Source of the DNA: Aphrocallistes beatrix
Lineage: Eukaryota > Porifera > Hexactinellida > Sceptrulophora > Aphrocallistidae
Reading direction: 5' to 3'
Assembly (NCBI GenBank): GCA_963281255.1
Contig: OY725501.1
Span: 2,333,674 to 2,397,673, forward strand
DNA: 64,000 nucleotides
The translations under genes were made by a program, and so were the position numbers. The notes below the pieces were generated by a model that worked only from the letters and a program-made list of their open reading frames with translations, made no database searches and was not told the DNA's origin. Shown here piece after piece: positions 36,827 through 47,706 of this stretch. Numbering within the stretch: position 1 is the stretch's first letter; each line of letters begins with the position of its first letter.

Positions 36827-37653
36827 AGAATTGTCCGTAAGAGTGGTTTTAAAATATACTTATGTATAAAAGCATGTGTTAATATATAATTATAACTACG
36901 TACATAATGTTAATAAAGCACAGATGGGAGAAATAGACATATATACTCAGAGTTTGGAGGGATCATAGATTTATGAAGTCTGAGGTATTTAAATAGACAA
37001 AGTATATTTAATAAATTAAGATCTAATTGTGATCAAAGCTGATTTAGTGGTCGCGCAAGGTAGGCTTCAAAGATGAAATTAGTTTCTTTGCCAATCAGAA
37101 GTACGTCTTTTGCAATTTTAAGGTAAATTAATTTATTCGAAATATTTAGGTCATTGTTACATTTATTAATTCAAGAGGGAACACTCCAGCGTCAAATCTT
37201 CAATCAGCTCATGTGATTAAAGTAATTCTACTTTTGCCATATCAAAAAATCAAGCATTAGATACGCAGATAATGAGGTTTAAAATGAGCTAGAACAGTAG
37301 CATTTTTCGCTCTAAGAAAAGTCTTACGCAGTCACATGGTGATATATCAACTTTTGACAGCTGTATTGCAAATCTGATTTAATACTTGTATATGGCAATA
37401 ATTCGTCTATCGTATACGGTTTTTGATTTGTCGGTCTAATTAAATTTTGAATAGTGTTAAAATTGGCCTTATATTTCTCTGGCCTTCCGGTGACATACAC
37501 GGCCGTGTATCAAGTAGGGAATGACTCAGTTTTAAAAATATAATTAAAAAGTCTTCTTTTCAAACACAATTAAAAACAACCAAACAATGCATGCAATATG
37601 GGGAATGGAAAAAAGATAAATATACACTAAAAAGAATAAAAATACCCAGACTA
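36827..37653. other. Spacer between convergent receptor kinase genes
   Basis: AT-rich region between the stops of the plus-strand and first minus-strand kinases. AATAAA-type motifs occur on both strands near the stops. No gene seen. Confidence 0.5.
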
Positions 37654-39966
37654 TCAAAAAACATGTTGGAGATCAAGATAGAGGTCCTGAGCTAGGACAG
37701 GGTCATTCCCTAGACAGAGAGAAGGTTCATTCACACCGGAAATAGGAGGAGGGAGCTGAATATCAGTCAGCATCACCTGCGCATCAGAAAAAGTAGGACG
37801 AAAGGAAGCATCTGCTCTCCAGGTTTCCACCATGACACGGTACACGTCTCGAGGACAGCCAGTGGGAGGAGACAGCTTCTTACCCTGACTCATCCCTTCA
37901 ACGATCTCATCGTTCGAGGTATACAAACCCCAAGGCTTTTCTCCCAACGACCATATCTCATACATCGTCATCCCGAACGACCACACGTCCGACTTCTCTG
38001 AGTATTTATTGTAGAAGACGGCTTCAGGAGCTGTCCAGCGTAGCGGGACACGACCTCCTGACGAGGTGTAGTACTCACTGTCAGAGTGGAGCTCACGGGA
38101 CATACCGAAATCTGCGATTCGACAAGAGAGATCTTTCGCCACTAACACATTCCTCGCAGCCAGGTCTCTGTGAATGAAGTGTTTCTCTGACAGGTGTTTC
38201 ATTCCGGCGGCTATCTCTTGACAGAATCTGAGGAGTCGAGGAGGGAGATTCTGTCTGTGTGCGGGATCAGCTGATTTCATTTTCAACAGTAAATCTGTCA
38301 GTTCTGTCTTGAGTAGCTCCGTCACCATCATGTAGGGCTGCTGAGTTGTGAGGACTCCGATCATCCGGAGGACGTTAGGGTGCTGGAACTGAGCTAGGAT
38401 GGCAGCTTCTCGCATGAATGCCACCTTTGTGTCCGTGTTGGCAGCCTCCTTCAGTGTCTTGATGGCGACAGGAATGTCTCCTTTCTCAGTGTGGTAGACA
38501 GCCCGATACACCACTCCGAACTGTCCGGATGCGAACTCTTCTCCCATCTGGATGTCCTTCCTCCTGATCTCGTTCAGACATTGTTCGAACACGTTCTCTA
38601 GCTGAGGCAGACTAGAAGGGGGCTCTATGTAGATGGGTTCCTCGTTAGGAGATTCTTTAACCAGTATGTCATACAGAGGATTCTCGAGTGTACTTGAGAT
38701 AGCAACCAACTTGTGATAAGCTACCTGATCCATCCTAGGTAATTGTTCATACAAGTTCCAGTTGCCCACTTCTCCTTCTACAAGACCTTCACAATATTCA
38801 TTATTTGTTAGGATGCAATTATTACTAATTGTCGGCACTAGATATTCTTGGACATCTTCACTATCTATAGTTCGTTTTCCTATCTCAGCATAAGCATAAT
38901 CTCTATCCATCAGTGAAGACTCATTGATAGCAGTGTAGTTAGGGTCTCCGTTGATAATGACAGTATTTTGATTTTCCACTTGACTATTCAAACTCGGTAT
39001 TCCAGATAACTCAGCATATATGGCGGTCTCGTCATTATCTGTTGAACCTTTAGTTCTTTTCCTACGAGAGCAGAATATACACGACAGTACCAGAATGACA
39101 ATGGTGAGAATAGTCAGGATGACGAGAATGGCTATGATAGGAACTAAAATGGGAATCAGCATCAACGACATCCTTGACTGCTGAGTTGAAGCTACAGATT
39201 GAGTAGACAAACTAGAGGAGGGAGTAGTGGAGGTAGTCGAAGGTATGCTAGGACTGGGAGGTGTGTTAGGAGGTGTAGGAGCTACTAGTAAGCCACTACT
39301 AGACAAGGTAGATGTGGACGTTACGTCATTAGGTATGGAATCGGTTGATGTAGAGCTTAGGCCACTGTTCTTAGATAGAATGGATGACACTATGCCACTA
39401 TCACCAGAAGAAGTGGAGGTAGTAGGTGGTGTATCGGGATTCGTTAGTGATGCAGAAATAGTTGAGCTGGTACTTGTAGCTTGTACAGTGTATGTGGAGG
39501 GGAAGAATGTAGTTGAATAAGCTGTGCTAGTGACCACACTTGAAGAGAAGCAATGTGTAGATGGGTCATAGAGTGGGTATCTACATTCTGAGTCTCTAGT
39601 TGTATATGCACAACTTAGCAAATTAAGTTCATCACCAACGCAATCAACATTGGAAAGTTTAACTTCATTAGCGCCATAATTAAAAATGGATCTCCCAGAT
39701 ACAGAATTAGCTCCTGAATATCCAAACTGTCTACAATACACATTGATGGTATTCTGATCCCAATCTTCATCATAACAAATATTGGTCCATTCTAAGGAAC
39801 CCGTGACATTAGTGCAGACTTGAATAGTATCACAGTTATAATCGTCACATTCTGAACCAAAGAAAAATTGATCAGATCTTAACTTTCCTCGAATGCTACA
39901 TTCTTCTGACTCAACAACATTGGCAGATAATGCAAGTACAATCAAGCATAAGAATATAAATTTCAT
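37654..39966 (-). CDS. SRCR-mucin-stalk receptor tyrosine kinase, copy A, intronless
   Basis: 770 residues. Signal peptide about 1-20 (ALSANVVES end). SRCR-like domain about 23-140 (EWTNICYDEDWDQNTINVYCRQFGY; DCVGDELNLLSC). A Ser/Thr/Pro-rich mucin-like stalk of about 120 residues, then a membrane helix about 267-297 followed by CSRRKR. The juxtamembrane region has repeated tyrosine motifs (IYAEL, NYTAI, YAYAEI, IYIEP). The kinase has K503 (VAIK), D601 (HRDLAARN) and D619 (DFG), all intact; the C-terminal tail ends in DLYLDLQHVF. The start at 39966 is secure because the frame upstream reaches a stop without another Met. A single-pass surface receptor; ligand unknown. It belongs to a segmentally duplicated group with the genes at 44318 and 54604. 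Confidence 0.93.
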   Translation of the reverse strand: MKFIFLCLIVLALSANVVESEECSIRGKLRSDQFFFGSECDDYNCDTIQVCTNVTGSLEWTNICYDEDWDQNTINVYCRQFGYSGANSVSGRSIFNYGANEVKLSNVDCVGDELNLLSCAYTTRDSECRYPLYDPSTHCFSSSVVTSTAYSTTFFPSTYTVQATSTSSTISASLTNPDTPPTTSTSSGDSGIVSSILSKNSGLSSTSTDSIPNDVTSTSTLSSSGLLVAPTPPNTPPSPSIPSTTSTTPSSSLSTQSVASTQQSRMSLMLIPILVPIIAILVILTILTIVILVLSCIFCSRRKRTKGSTDNDETAIYAELSGIPSLNSQVENQNTVIINGDPNYTAINESSLMDRDYAYAEIGKRTIDSEDVQEYLVPTISNNCILTNNEYCEGLVEGEVGNWNLYEQLPRMDQVAYHKLVAISSTLENPLYDILVKESPNEEPIYIEPPSSLPQLENVFEQCLNEIRRKDIQMGEEFASGQFGVVYRAVYHTEKGDIPVAIKTLKEAANTDTKVAFMREAAILAQFQHPNVLRMIGVLTTQQPYMMVTELLKTELTDLLLKMKSADPAHRQNLPPRLLRFCQEIAAGMKHLSEKHFIHRDLAARNVLVAKDLSCRIADFGMSRELHSDSEYYTSSGGRVPLRWTAPEAVFYNKYSEKSDVWSFGMTMYEIWSLGEKPWGLYTSNDEIVEGMSQGKKLSPPTGCPRDVYRVMVETWRADASFRPTFSDAQVMLTDIQLPPPISGVNEPSLCLGNDPVLAQDLYLDLQHVF

Positions 39967-40935
39967 CTCAGAAAATAATGGTAAATAAAATAGTACTATA
40001 TAAAGTTACCAGGTACTTACTTAGTAAAAGAATAATGGTAAATATATAAAGAAAGTCCTAATAATGAAATAAGATATTTATTCGAGATGGTTGTAATGGT
40101 ATCCACTTACATATTCATGGGGTTAATTAACCAAGAATATGTAAGTGTAGTAATTTCTTCCTACCACTTCACGTAATTAAATGAAGAAATCATATTCAAA
40201 AGTACTTTAATATATGGGTCAAAATTTAAAAGGATATATGTACGCTCATACATCTTATCAAGTAGTATGTAGAGATGTTGGCTTTTAAATGTATGAATCA
40301 GACCGGATCTTTTATGCCTCAATGTATTTGTGTTTGTTTTTTACAATTAAGAAATAACAAATTTATTCGCATATTAATATTGAAAATACACCAAGGGGAT
40401 ACAAGTATTTGAACATTTCATTATTTCACATACAAATTGTACATTTGAATCAGTCACTGTTGAATTTTTCGAATTAATCATTAATTCCTAACTTTTTAAA
40501 TTTTAACCACTAGTATATACATTATGGCAATGAATTAACTATGGTGGGTCAGGCCGATAAAATTATTCCTTGAGTTGAGTAATTATTTAGATACAAGCGC
40601 ACTTCGTGCACTTGCATAGCACGGCTAGCGATGACTTGAGCTAAGAATCCACTGTATATACAATTGGTATACATGTGTTAATGATCAGTCTATGATTAAG
40701 TTCGAAGATCCAAGCGAAATTTTCACACCTCTGCAAAAAAATATTTTTATACAAAATGCATGACTTCACTCTCACAATAGAAATCATTGTTCGACACTAT
40801 AATAGATTGTCATTGTTATTAATACTTCAAAGCAATAACTTATATAGATGTCTCAATTTTGTGTATAGAAATAAAAAAGGTCATGTGTATATTTTCACAC
40901 CGTTATACGAGATTTTGAAAATATGCTAGATATTA

Positions 40936-42272
40936 CAGGGGCATTCAATAAATACTAATCACGAAATATATTTCAATGAAAGAGTATTACTAACCCAGTC
41001 AACTCAATCCAATTATATACAACCATATTTTAACTCTATAACAAAACTTAGAGGGAGTTGATTACTCCATTATTTCTCGAGTAACAGTGATTTTAGATAT
41101 CTACATTTTGGACTATCATATTTTGCATGGCTTCTTGTCCTAATTACTCTGAAATTGAGCAACGGACGTATGTCAAATTTCGCACTATTCTCGAAATCCC
41201 TGCAAAGTCTATTTATGAGGAGCTGGCAATGATATGTGGAGAAGATTCTCTATCATATTCGACAGTCAGAAGGTGGGTAAACCTGTTCAGGGAAGGCAGG
41301 GCCTCTGTCCAAGACGCCCCTCGTCCTGGAGCACCAAAACTGGCGACCAACAGTGACAAATTGAGTGAGGTAAAGGAATACGTCGACTCTTTCCCCCATT
41401 CTTCGGTTGAGGACGTAGCTAACAACGCTGGCATTTCAACGGGAAGTGCACACGCGATTCTGAAGTCAGAGTTGGAACTGAGGAAGGTCCAAGTGCGATG
41501 GGTACCACATTGCCTGACTTCTCCACAAAAGGCCGCTAGACTCGAAATGGCCAAGGAAAACCTCAGAATCTATGAACGGTGTGACCCAAGACGGTTATTA
41601 GAGATAGTAACAGGGGATGAAACTTGGATACGATTCAAGCCACCGATCAGAAAACAAGATGGTAGGGTATGGCTGAAAAAAGGAGAGGTGCCCCCAGCTG
41701 TTTGCGTGTCCGACTTTCGTGCCCCGAAGGTCTTATACTGTATATTTTTCGATGGGCTAGGGCCTGTAGCCCAGATCCCTGTTCCCAAAGGCCAAACACT
41801 TACTGGACAATTCTACGCTGATGTGGTGTTACCTGAGGTTGAGAAATCGTACCTTAAGCGTCGTCCAAAGACTGGAACACGTGGTCTCAAAATTTTGCAT
41901 GATAATGCCAGACCACATAAAACCTTGGCTGTCAGGCAGAAAATTAAAGATATGGGTATGCACGAAGTCCTCCATCCACCTTACTCCCCTGATATAGCCC
42001 CATGTGACTTCTGGCTGTTCAGAAAACTAAAAGATCACCTCTCTGGACGCGAATTTGAAGATCGGCTGAGCCTTGGTCGGGCAGTTTTCCAATACCTCGA
42101 AGTCATACCCAAGGATGAGTATATGAAGACGTTTGAAAATTGGATTAAAAGGCTAAATTCTGTTGTAAAGTATAAAGGAGATTACTTTGAACATTCTTAG
42201 TAAAAATCATCCAATTTACACAATTAATTTTTTTTTTGGTGGGGTGTGATTAGTATTTATTGAATGCCCCTG
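40936..42272 (+). mobile_element. Mariner transposon, apparently complete
   Basis: 1,337 bp, with perfect terminal inverted repeats of about 27 bp beginning CAGGGGCATTCAATAAATAC, and TA on both sides (40934-40935 and 42273-42274). Contains one uninterrupted transposase gene. Length and structure are those of autonomous mariners. The insertion splits a degenerate R2-like repeat. Confidence 0.9.
41127..42200 (+). CDS. Mariner transposase (DD34D), intact
   Basis: 357 residues, unbroken. The N-terminal paired helix-turn-helix DNA-binding region (about 8-115) has RTYVKFRTILEIPAKSIYEE and a second HTH around FPHSSVEDVANNAGIS; the linker is RWVPHCLT (WVPHxL motif). The catalytic triad is D164 (GDETW), D259 (HDNARPH) and D294 (YSPDIAPCDFWLF), with exactly 34 residues between the last two, the mariner signature. 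It cuts and pastes the element that encloses it, at TA sites. All motifs are present, so it may still be active or very recently active. Its terminal repeats are identical for about 27 bp, which supports youth. Confidence 0.93.
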   Translation: MASCPNYSEIEQRTYVKFRTILEIPAKSIYEELAMICGEDSLSYSTVRRWVNLFREGRASVQDAPRPGAPKLATNSDKLSEVKEYVDSFPHSSVEDVANNAGISTGSAHAILKSELELRKVQVRWVPHCLTSPQKAARLEMAKENLRIYERCDPRRLLEIVTGDETWIRFKPPIRKQDGRVWLKKGEVPPAVCVSDFRAPKVLYCIFFDGLGPVAQIPVPKGQTLTGQFYADVVLPEVEKSYLKRRPKTGTRGLKILHDNARPHKTLAVRQKIKDMGMHEVLHPPYSPDIAPCDFWLFRKLKDHLSGREFEDRLSLGRAVFQYLEVIPKDEYMKTFENWIKRLNSVVKYKGDYFEHS

Positions 42273-42641
42273 TAGCTTCCAACGGTTTACATGGGGTTTT
42301 TAGGGGTGTAGATTCCAAATATCGTATTTTCGATCTTTTATGGATATATTTTTTGTCTACAGTGCTTTCATAAAGTAAACAAATTGAAATGGATTAGTGA
42401 AAGTATCAATGTTTATGACCCGTAGGTGCTTCTGAATTTGATTATATTCCCTGGCGTCCACAGGGAGACTCTGCGAACACGACAGCTCTTGATGGAAAAC
42501 AAGTTGACAACGTTCGTATAATGTAGAAACAGTTCTGTTTTAGTACCACATGGGAAGAATGAAGACATCGCAGCAACACGATAATCTCAAGACAAAATAA
42601 AGTTAGTGCGCGCGAAAGGTACAATATTGTAGAAACACCTG

Positions 42642-42875
42642 GTGGATATGAATCAGCTGACTATTTATACAATAAATGTCAATTTTGCATTCGATCGTAA
42701 CGTTTGTACGCAGGCTACTCGCCCATCTAAATTCAGGTTCTCATCCACTGATCAAAGGGACGGTTTCAGCTCTCAAGTAAAAAGAATAAAATGGCCAGAG
42801 TCGATTCATGCCGTCCCACTCACGAAAGAACTGGAAATTTTAACTATTTTTCTCGAGAAAATTAAAACTTTCTAG
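42642..42875 (+). other. Conserved short open frame in the duplicated flank (copy 1)
   Basis: 77 codons, open in both duplicate units (also 50503-50742), with the core NFAFDRNVCTQATRPSKFRF and VKRIKWPESIHAVPLTKELE. No known domain. Similarity between copies is expected from the recent duplication, so coding status is unproven. Listed because the frame survives in both. Confidence 0.25.
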
Positions 42876-43541
42876 TTTATATTAATATTTTCACACATTG
42901 ACTAAACTTGTATTTAAAAATATTCACCTACGTATGAAAAATTCAATGATTATGCTAAATAGAATTATCATGTTACGGAAAGAGGTAAAATAAAAGAGCA
43001 GTTTCTAGATTTGTCTAGAAAGATTATAAACATCTCTATATTACGTATATATTCATATTTTCACAGCTACGGCAAGTGACAGTTTTAATGATCGGTCTGT
43101 CGATTGACATTTTCAATGAATGGTTTAGAAGAACAACATCTTACATGAAGGTTAAATTTGTTGAAATGGAATTAATATACCAATTCAATTTGAAAATGAG
43201 TAATTATTTTAGTTGTTTCTATGTGAACCGGTTACTAGTGCAAACTGGCCACAAGGCTGGATTCGGTTAACCGGCTAATCGTTGGCCAAATATTTCAATA
43301 TCAGGTTAAAGATTAATCAAAAGATCCATATTTCAACCAATTAATATTGACTTTGGTTAAACAGTTAACGCCCTGGAGGAAACCAAAATAACCGAACACT
43401 AAAATCGGTTAACCAACCCCAGCCCTGCCGACAACTATCATGGCAAAATAATTAAAACAAAATGAGTGGATAGTTACTACTCATTTGAATCCATTCATAT
43501 CAATTCAACTAAATAGACAACTCAATATACTTTAATTAAAA

Positions 43542-43725
43542 CAAGCGCGCTTCGCTTGCTTGCGCTGCGCGGCTGGGGGACACTCTGTATCCGCCGGAGG
43601 CGTCTGGGATCACATTGATTAATTCTAGGCGAGATAAGATCTCTAAATACTTCTGTCCTACTGTTATGATCGATATCGCACGAAAAATCACCAAATTTGT
43701 CAATTTTTAAAATTTTTGATGCGTA
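43542..43725 (-). mobile_element. Helitron-like R1 tail fragment, reverse orientation
   Basis: Begins with the reversed tail CAAGCGCGCTTCGCTTGCTT and runs to AAAATTTTTGATGCGTA. The 5' two thirds of the element are missing. It lies at the junction where unit 1 similarity to unit 2 stops. Confidence 0.55.
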
Positions 43726-43901
43726 TGTATATCACGTATGTATATCAAGTATATCATCACTTTCCAAATGACTTATGCCTTTTAACTATTTAGAAAGTTA
43801 CCTTATAAAACAATACATCCAGACTATGTATTAGAATACTGTCTACTCTTAATTAAAATTACGTACTACATAAAGCAATACTTCTGGTAATTCCTAGCAA
43901 T

Positions 43902-44007
43902 TAGAGGTCGCAAGCCCGGCCCGAGCCCGAAGCCCGATCGGGATCGGGCCTCAGTCTGTCGGGTCGGACCGGGCTCGTGCAGAGAATTAGGCCCGATGCG
44001 ACCTCTA
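43902..44007. mobile_element. hAT-like MITE, CCCGAGCCCGAAGCCCG-rich, 8-bp duplication
   Basis: 106 bp with inverted TAGAGGTCGCA ends, flanked by CTAGCAAT on both sides (43894-43901 and 44008-44015). The interior is GC-rich and itself palindromic. The same element with the same duplication lies at 54196-54291. Confidence 0.8.
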
Positions 44008-44317
44008 CTAGCAATACACCAAGTACAACTGGTGTGACTGGATCAAAGCCTGGCACCATGGTGTAACTCACTCAGCTTATCAATTATGCTGAAATATATT
44101 ATCTTAAACACGCATACAGATACTCAGAATCAGCCTGAAGTATGTTATGTACGATTATGGGATTTCCGGGTCTGCGAAGCGAACTAAGCTATCATCAAAA
44201 CATTGTTTTTAACCAAAACTTAATAAAATAAAACATCAAACAAAATAATACATGCAACAAAAGGGGATAAACAAAGGAAAGATACACGCTGAGCTTGAAC
44301 CTGAATTTATCAGATTC

Positions 44318-46426
44318 TTACTTAACTAGCTGGAGATCAAGATAGAGGTCCTGAGCTAGGACAGGGTCATTCCCTAGACAGAGAGAAGGTTCATTCACAC
44401 CGGGAATAAGAGGAGGGAGCTGAATATCAGTCAGCATCACCTGTGCATCAGAAAAAGTAGGACGAACGGAAGCATCTGCTCTCCAGGTTTCCACCATGAC
44501 ACGGTACACGTCTCGAGGACAGCCAGTGGGAGGAGACAGCTTCTTACCCTGACTCATCCCTCCAACGATCTCCTCGTTCGAGGTATACAAACCCCAAGGC
44601 TTATCTCCCAACGACCATATCTCATACATCGTCATCCCGAACGACCACACGTCCGACTTCTCTGAGTATTTATTGTAGAAGACGGCTTCAGGAGCTGTCC
44701 AGCGTAACGGGACACGACCTCCTGACGAGGTGTAGTACTCACTGTCAGAGTGGAGCTCACGGGACATACCGAAATCTGCGATTCGACAAGAGAGATCTTT
44801 CGCTACTAACACATTCCTCGCAGCCAGGTCTCTGTGAATGAAGTGTTTCTCTGACAGGTGTTTCATTCCGGCGGCTATCTCTTGACAGAATCTGAGGAGT
44901 AGAGGAGGGAGATTCTGTCTGTGTGTGGGATCAGCTGATTTCATTTTCAACAGTAAATCTGCCAGTTCTGTCTTGAGTAGCTCCGTCACCATCATGTAGG
45001 GCTGCTGAGTTGTGAGGACTCCGATCATCCGGAGGACGTTAGGGTGCTGGAACTGAGCTAGGATGGCAGCTTCTCGCATGAATGCCACCTTTGTGTCCGT
45101 GTTGGCAGCCTCCTTCAGTGTCTTGATGGCGACAGGAATGTCTCCTTTCTCAGTGTGGTAGACAGCCCGGTACACCACTCCGAACTGTCCGGATGCGAAC
45201 TCTTCTCCCATCTGGATGTCCTTCCTCCTGATCTCGTTCAGACATTGTCCGAACACGTTCTCTAGCTGAGGCAGACTAGAAGGGGGATCTATGTAGATGG
45301 GTTCCTCGTTAGGAGATTCTTTGACCAGTATGTCATACAGAGGATTCTCGAGTGTACTTGAGATAGCAACCAACTTGTGATAAGCTTCCTGATCCATCCT
45401 AGGTAATTGTTCATACAAGTTATAGTTGCTCACTTCGCCTTCCACTAAATGCCCATACAACTCATTATCTATTGAGGAGTAATTATCATTAATTGGTGCT
45501 AGATATTCTTGGACATCTTCACTATCTAGAGTTCGTTTTCCTATCTCAGCATAAGCATGATCTCTATCCATCAGTGAAGTCTCATTGATAGCAGTGTAGT
45601 TAGGGTCTCCGTTGATAATGACAGTATTGTGATTTTCTACTTTACTATTCAAACTCGGTATTCCAGATAACTCAGCATACATGGTGGTCTCGTCATTATC
45701 TATTGAACCTTTAGTTCTTTTCCTACGAGAGCAGAATATACACGACAGTACCAGAATGACAATGGTGAGAATAGTCAGGATGACAAGAATGGCTATGATA
45801 GGAACTAAAATGGGAATCAGCATCAACGACATCCTTGACTGCTGAGTTGAAGCTACAGATTGAGTAGACAAACTAGAGGAGGGAGTAGTGGAGGTAGTCG
45901 AAGGTATACCAATACTTGTAGCTTGTACAGTGTATGTGGAGGGGAAGAATGTATTTGAATAAGCTGTGCTAGTGACCACACTTGAAGAGAAGCAATGTGT
46001 AGATGGGTCATAGAGTGGGTATCTACATGCTGAGTCTCTAGTTGTATATACACAACTTAGCAAATTAAGTTCATCACCAACGCAATCAACATTAGAAAGT
46101 TTAATCTCATTATCACCATAATAACGATAAGATCTATAAACGCCATCTAAACCCCCAGATACAGAATTAGCTCCTGAATATCCAAACTGTCTACAATACA
46201 CATTGATGCTATTCTGATCCCAATCTTCATCATAACAAATATTGGTCCATTCTAAGGAACCCGTGATATTAGTGCAGACTTGAATAGTATCACAGTTATA
46301 ATCGTCACATAATGAAATAGTGGAAAATGGATCAGATCTTAACTTTCCTCGAATGCTACATTCTTCTGATTCAACAACATTGGCAGATAATGCAAGTACA
46401 ATCAAGTACAAGAATAGAAATTTCAT
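44318..46426 (-). CDS. SRCR-mucin-stalk receptor tyrosine kinase, copy B, intronless
   Basis: 702 residues from the Met at 46426. The frame extends 15 codons further (to 46471), but copy A has a stop in that extension and the chosen Met begins the shared signal peptide (KFLFLYLIVLALSANVVES). SRCR-like domain as in copy A, with an extra GLDGVYRSYRYYGD segment. The mucin-like stalk is much shorter, with about 65 residues of the Ser/Thr region absent compared with A. Membrane helix about 197-230. Kinase intact: K435, D533 (HRD), D551 (DFG). The juxtamembrane region differs from A around residues NDNYSSIDNELYGHLVEGE, which it shares with copy C. It sits downstream of the hAT-like element at 43902 and upstream of shared flank, so it is unit 2 of the duplication. 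Confidence 0.93.
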   Translation of the reverse strand: MKFLFLYLIVLALSANVVESEECSIRGKLRSDPFSTISLCDDYNCDTIQVCTNITGSLEWTNICYDEDWDQNSINVYCRQFGYSGANSVSGGLDGVYRSYRYYGDNEIKLSNVDCVGDELNLLSCVYTTRDSACRYPLYDPSTHCFSSSVVTSTAYSNTFFPSTYTVQATSIGIPSTTSTTPSSSLSTQSVASTQQSRMSLMLIPILVPIIAILVILTILTIVILVLSCIFCSRRKRTKGSIDNDETTMYAELSGIPSLNSKVENHNTVIINGDPNYTAINETSLMDRDHAYAEIGKRTLDSEDVQEYLAPINDNYSSIDNELYGHLVEGEVSNYNLYEQLPRMDQEAYHKLVAISSTLENPLYDILVKESPNEEPIYIDPPSSLPQLENVFGQCLNEIRRKDIQMGEEFASGQFGVVYRAVYHTEKGDIPVAIKTLKEAANTDTKVAFMREAAILAQFQHPNVLRMIGVLTTQQPYMMVTELLKTELADLLLKMKSADPTHRQNLPPLLLRFCQEIAAGMKHLSEKHFIHRDLAARNVLVAKDLSCRIADFGMSRELHSDSEYYTSSGGRVPLRWTAPEAVFYNKYSEKSDVWSFGMTMYEIWSLGDKPWGLYTSNEEIVGGMSQGKKLSPPTGCPRDVYRVMVETWRADASVRPTFSDAQVMLTDIQLPPLIPGVNEPSLCLGNDPVLAQDLYLDLQLVK

Positions 46427-46968
46427 CTCAGAAAATAATGGTGGCAAAAAAAGGTACGATAAAGTTACCAAGTACTTATACAGTAAAAGAATAATGGTAA
46501 ATATATAAAGAAAGTCCTAATCATGAAATAAGATATTTATTCGAGATGGTTGTAATGGTACTCCACTTACATATTCATGGGGTTAATTAACCAAGAATAT
46601 GTGAGTGTAGTAATTTCTTCCTACCACTTCACGTAATTAAATGAAGAAATCATATTCAAAAGTACTTTAATATATGGGTCAGAAATTAAAAGGACATATG
46701 TACGCTCATACATCTTATCAAGTACTTAGGGCATTCAAAAAGTTTTCATCCCATATCTGTATCTCAAATGATAGTGAAAATAGGGGATATTTTCGATTTG
46801 TCCATTGTATTCCTTAGGCTTAGGGGATCAGCTCCCAATTTATATATTGGTTTATTTTAAGAGGACAATTATTGTGGTTCTTACATTAGATTTTTGTACA
46901 TCGGTTTAAGGTAGTCGCTTCGAATGTGATTTTGGGGTTCCCTTTGGTATATTCCAGTTCTGAGCAAA

Positions 46969-47706
46969 TCCTTACTATTAAAACTCGATTAATGTATATA
47001 TATATATACGTATATATACAGTCGACTCCGCTTAATAGGGCCACATCGGTCAGAGGACATTTTGACCCGATTAAGCGGAGGACCCTATTAACCGAAAATA
47101 TTTTGCATTAGCTTCTATGTGTGAGAGCTATTCCGGTCCTGCCAAAAGTGGTTCGATTAAGCGGCTGACCCGATTAAACAGTGGCCCTATTAAGCGGAGT
47201 CGACTGTATATAATATATATATATGTAACGAATTGATTGAAGAAACTGCCAGGCGCAGAAAGCTGATTTTTGGCATGTGAGAGTATTTTGGCTATGGCTC
47301 CAGTAAGTTCTGAGCTCAGACGAAAATGTCGACTCATCATGGAGTTATGACGTCATTGTCACATTTTTAAAAGTTAAGCAATACAGTTATTCGAGCATAA
47401 CTCAGCCATTATACGTAGGAGATAGAAGGCTGAAATTATAATAGAATCTGTATACTAACATATCTAACATATGATACAACTATCATCAAAAAATGATGAC
47501 TCATCACTTTGTTATGACGTCATCATTACTCATCAAAATTTTAAAAATTGATAAATTTGGTGATTTTTCGTGCGATATACATAGATTATAACAGTAGGAC
47601 AGACGTATTTAGAGATGTTATCTCCCTTATAATTAACCAATGTGACCCCAGGCGACCGAAGGGAGTGTCCGCCAGCCGCGCAGCGCAAGCAAGCGAAGCG
47701 CGCTTG
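46969..47706 (+). mobile_element. Helitron-like repeat R1 (copy 4), split by a MITE
   Basis: Start TCCTTACTATTAAAACTCGA, end GCGCGCTTG followed by T. The TA microsatellite near the 5' end is the insertion point of the 188-bp element at 47019-47206. The GCGGACAC arm of the tail hairpin is deleted in this copy. Confidence 0.6.
47019..47206. mobile_element. Pogo/Tigger-like MITE (188 bp), nested
   Basis: Ends CAGTCGACTCCGCTTAATAG on both sides in inverted orientation, TA target, inserted into the TA run of the R1 copy. Confidence 0.85.

Larger units (their letters stand above)
40018..43540. repeat. Segmental duplication, unit 1 (upstream flank of kinase copy A)
   Basis: Kilobases of flank match the flank of copy B (46480-51550) nearly base for base once insertions are removed. 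Shared landmarks include TAATGGTAAATATATAAAGA, the TTCGTGCACTTGCATAGCAC block (40605 / 48600), the CGAACACGACAGCTCTTGAT block (42473 / 50331) and the CACTCGCGGTTAACC-type tract near 43230-43430 / 51080-51450. Unit 1 contains the intact mariner at 40936; unit 2 lacks it. Confidence 0.85.

Noticed and set aside
46427-46471. Upstream Met for kinase copy B (and 57589-57633 for copy C)
   Set aside because: Copy A has a stop in the corresponding extension, and the downstream Met begins the shared signal peptide.
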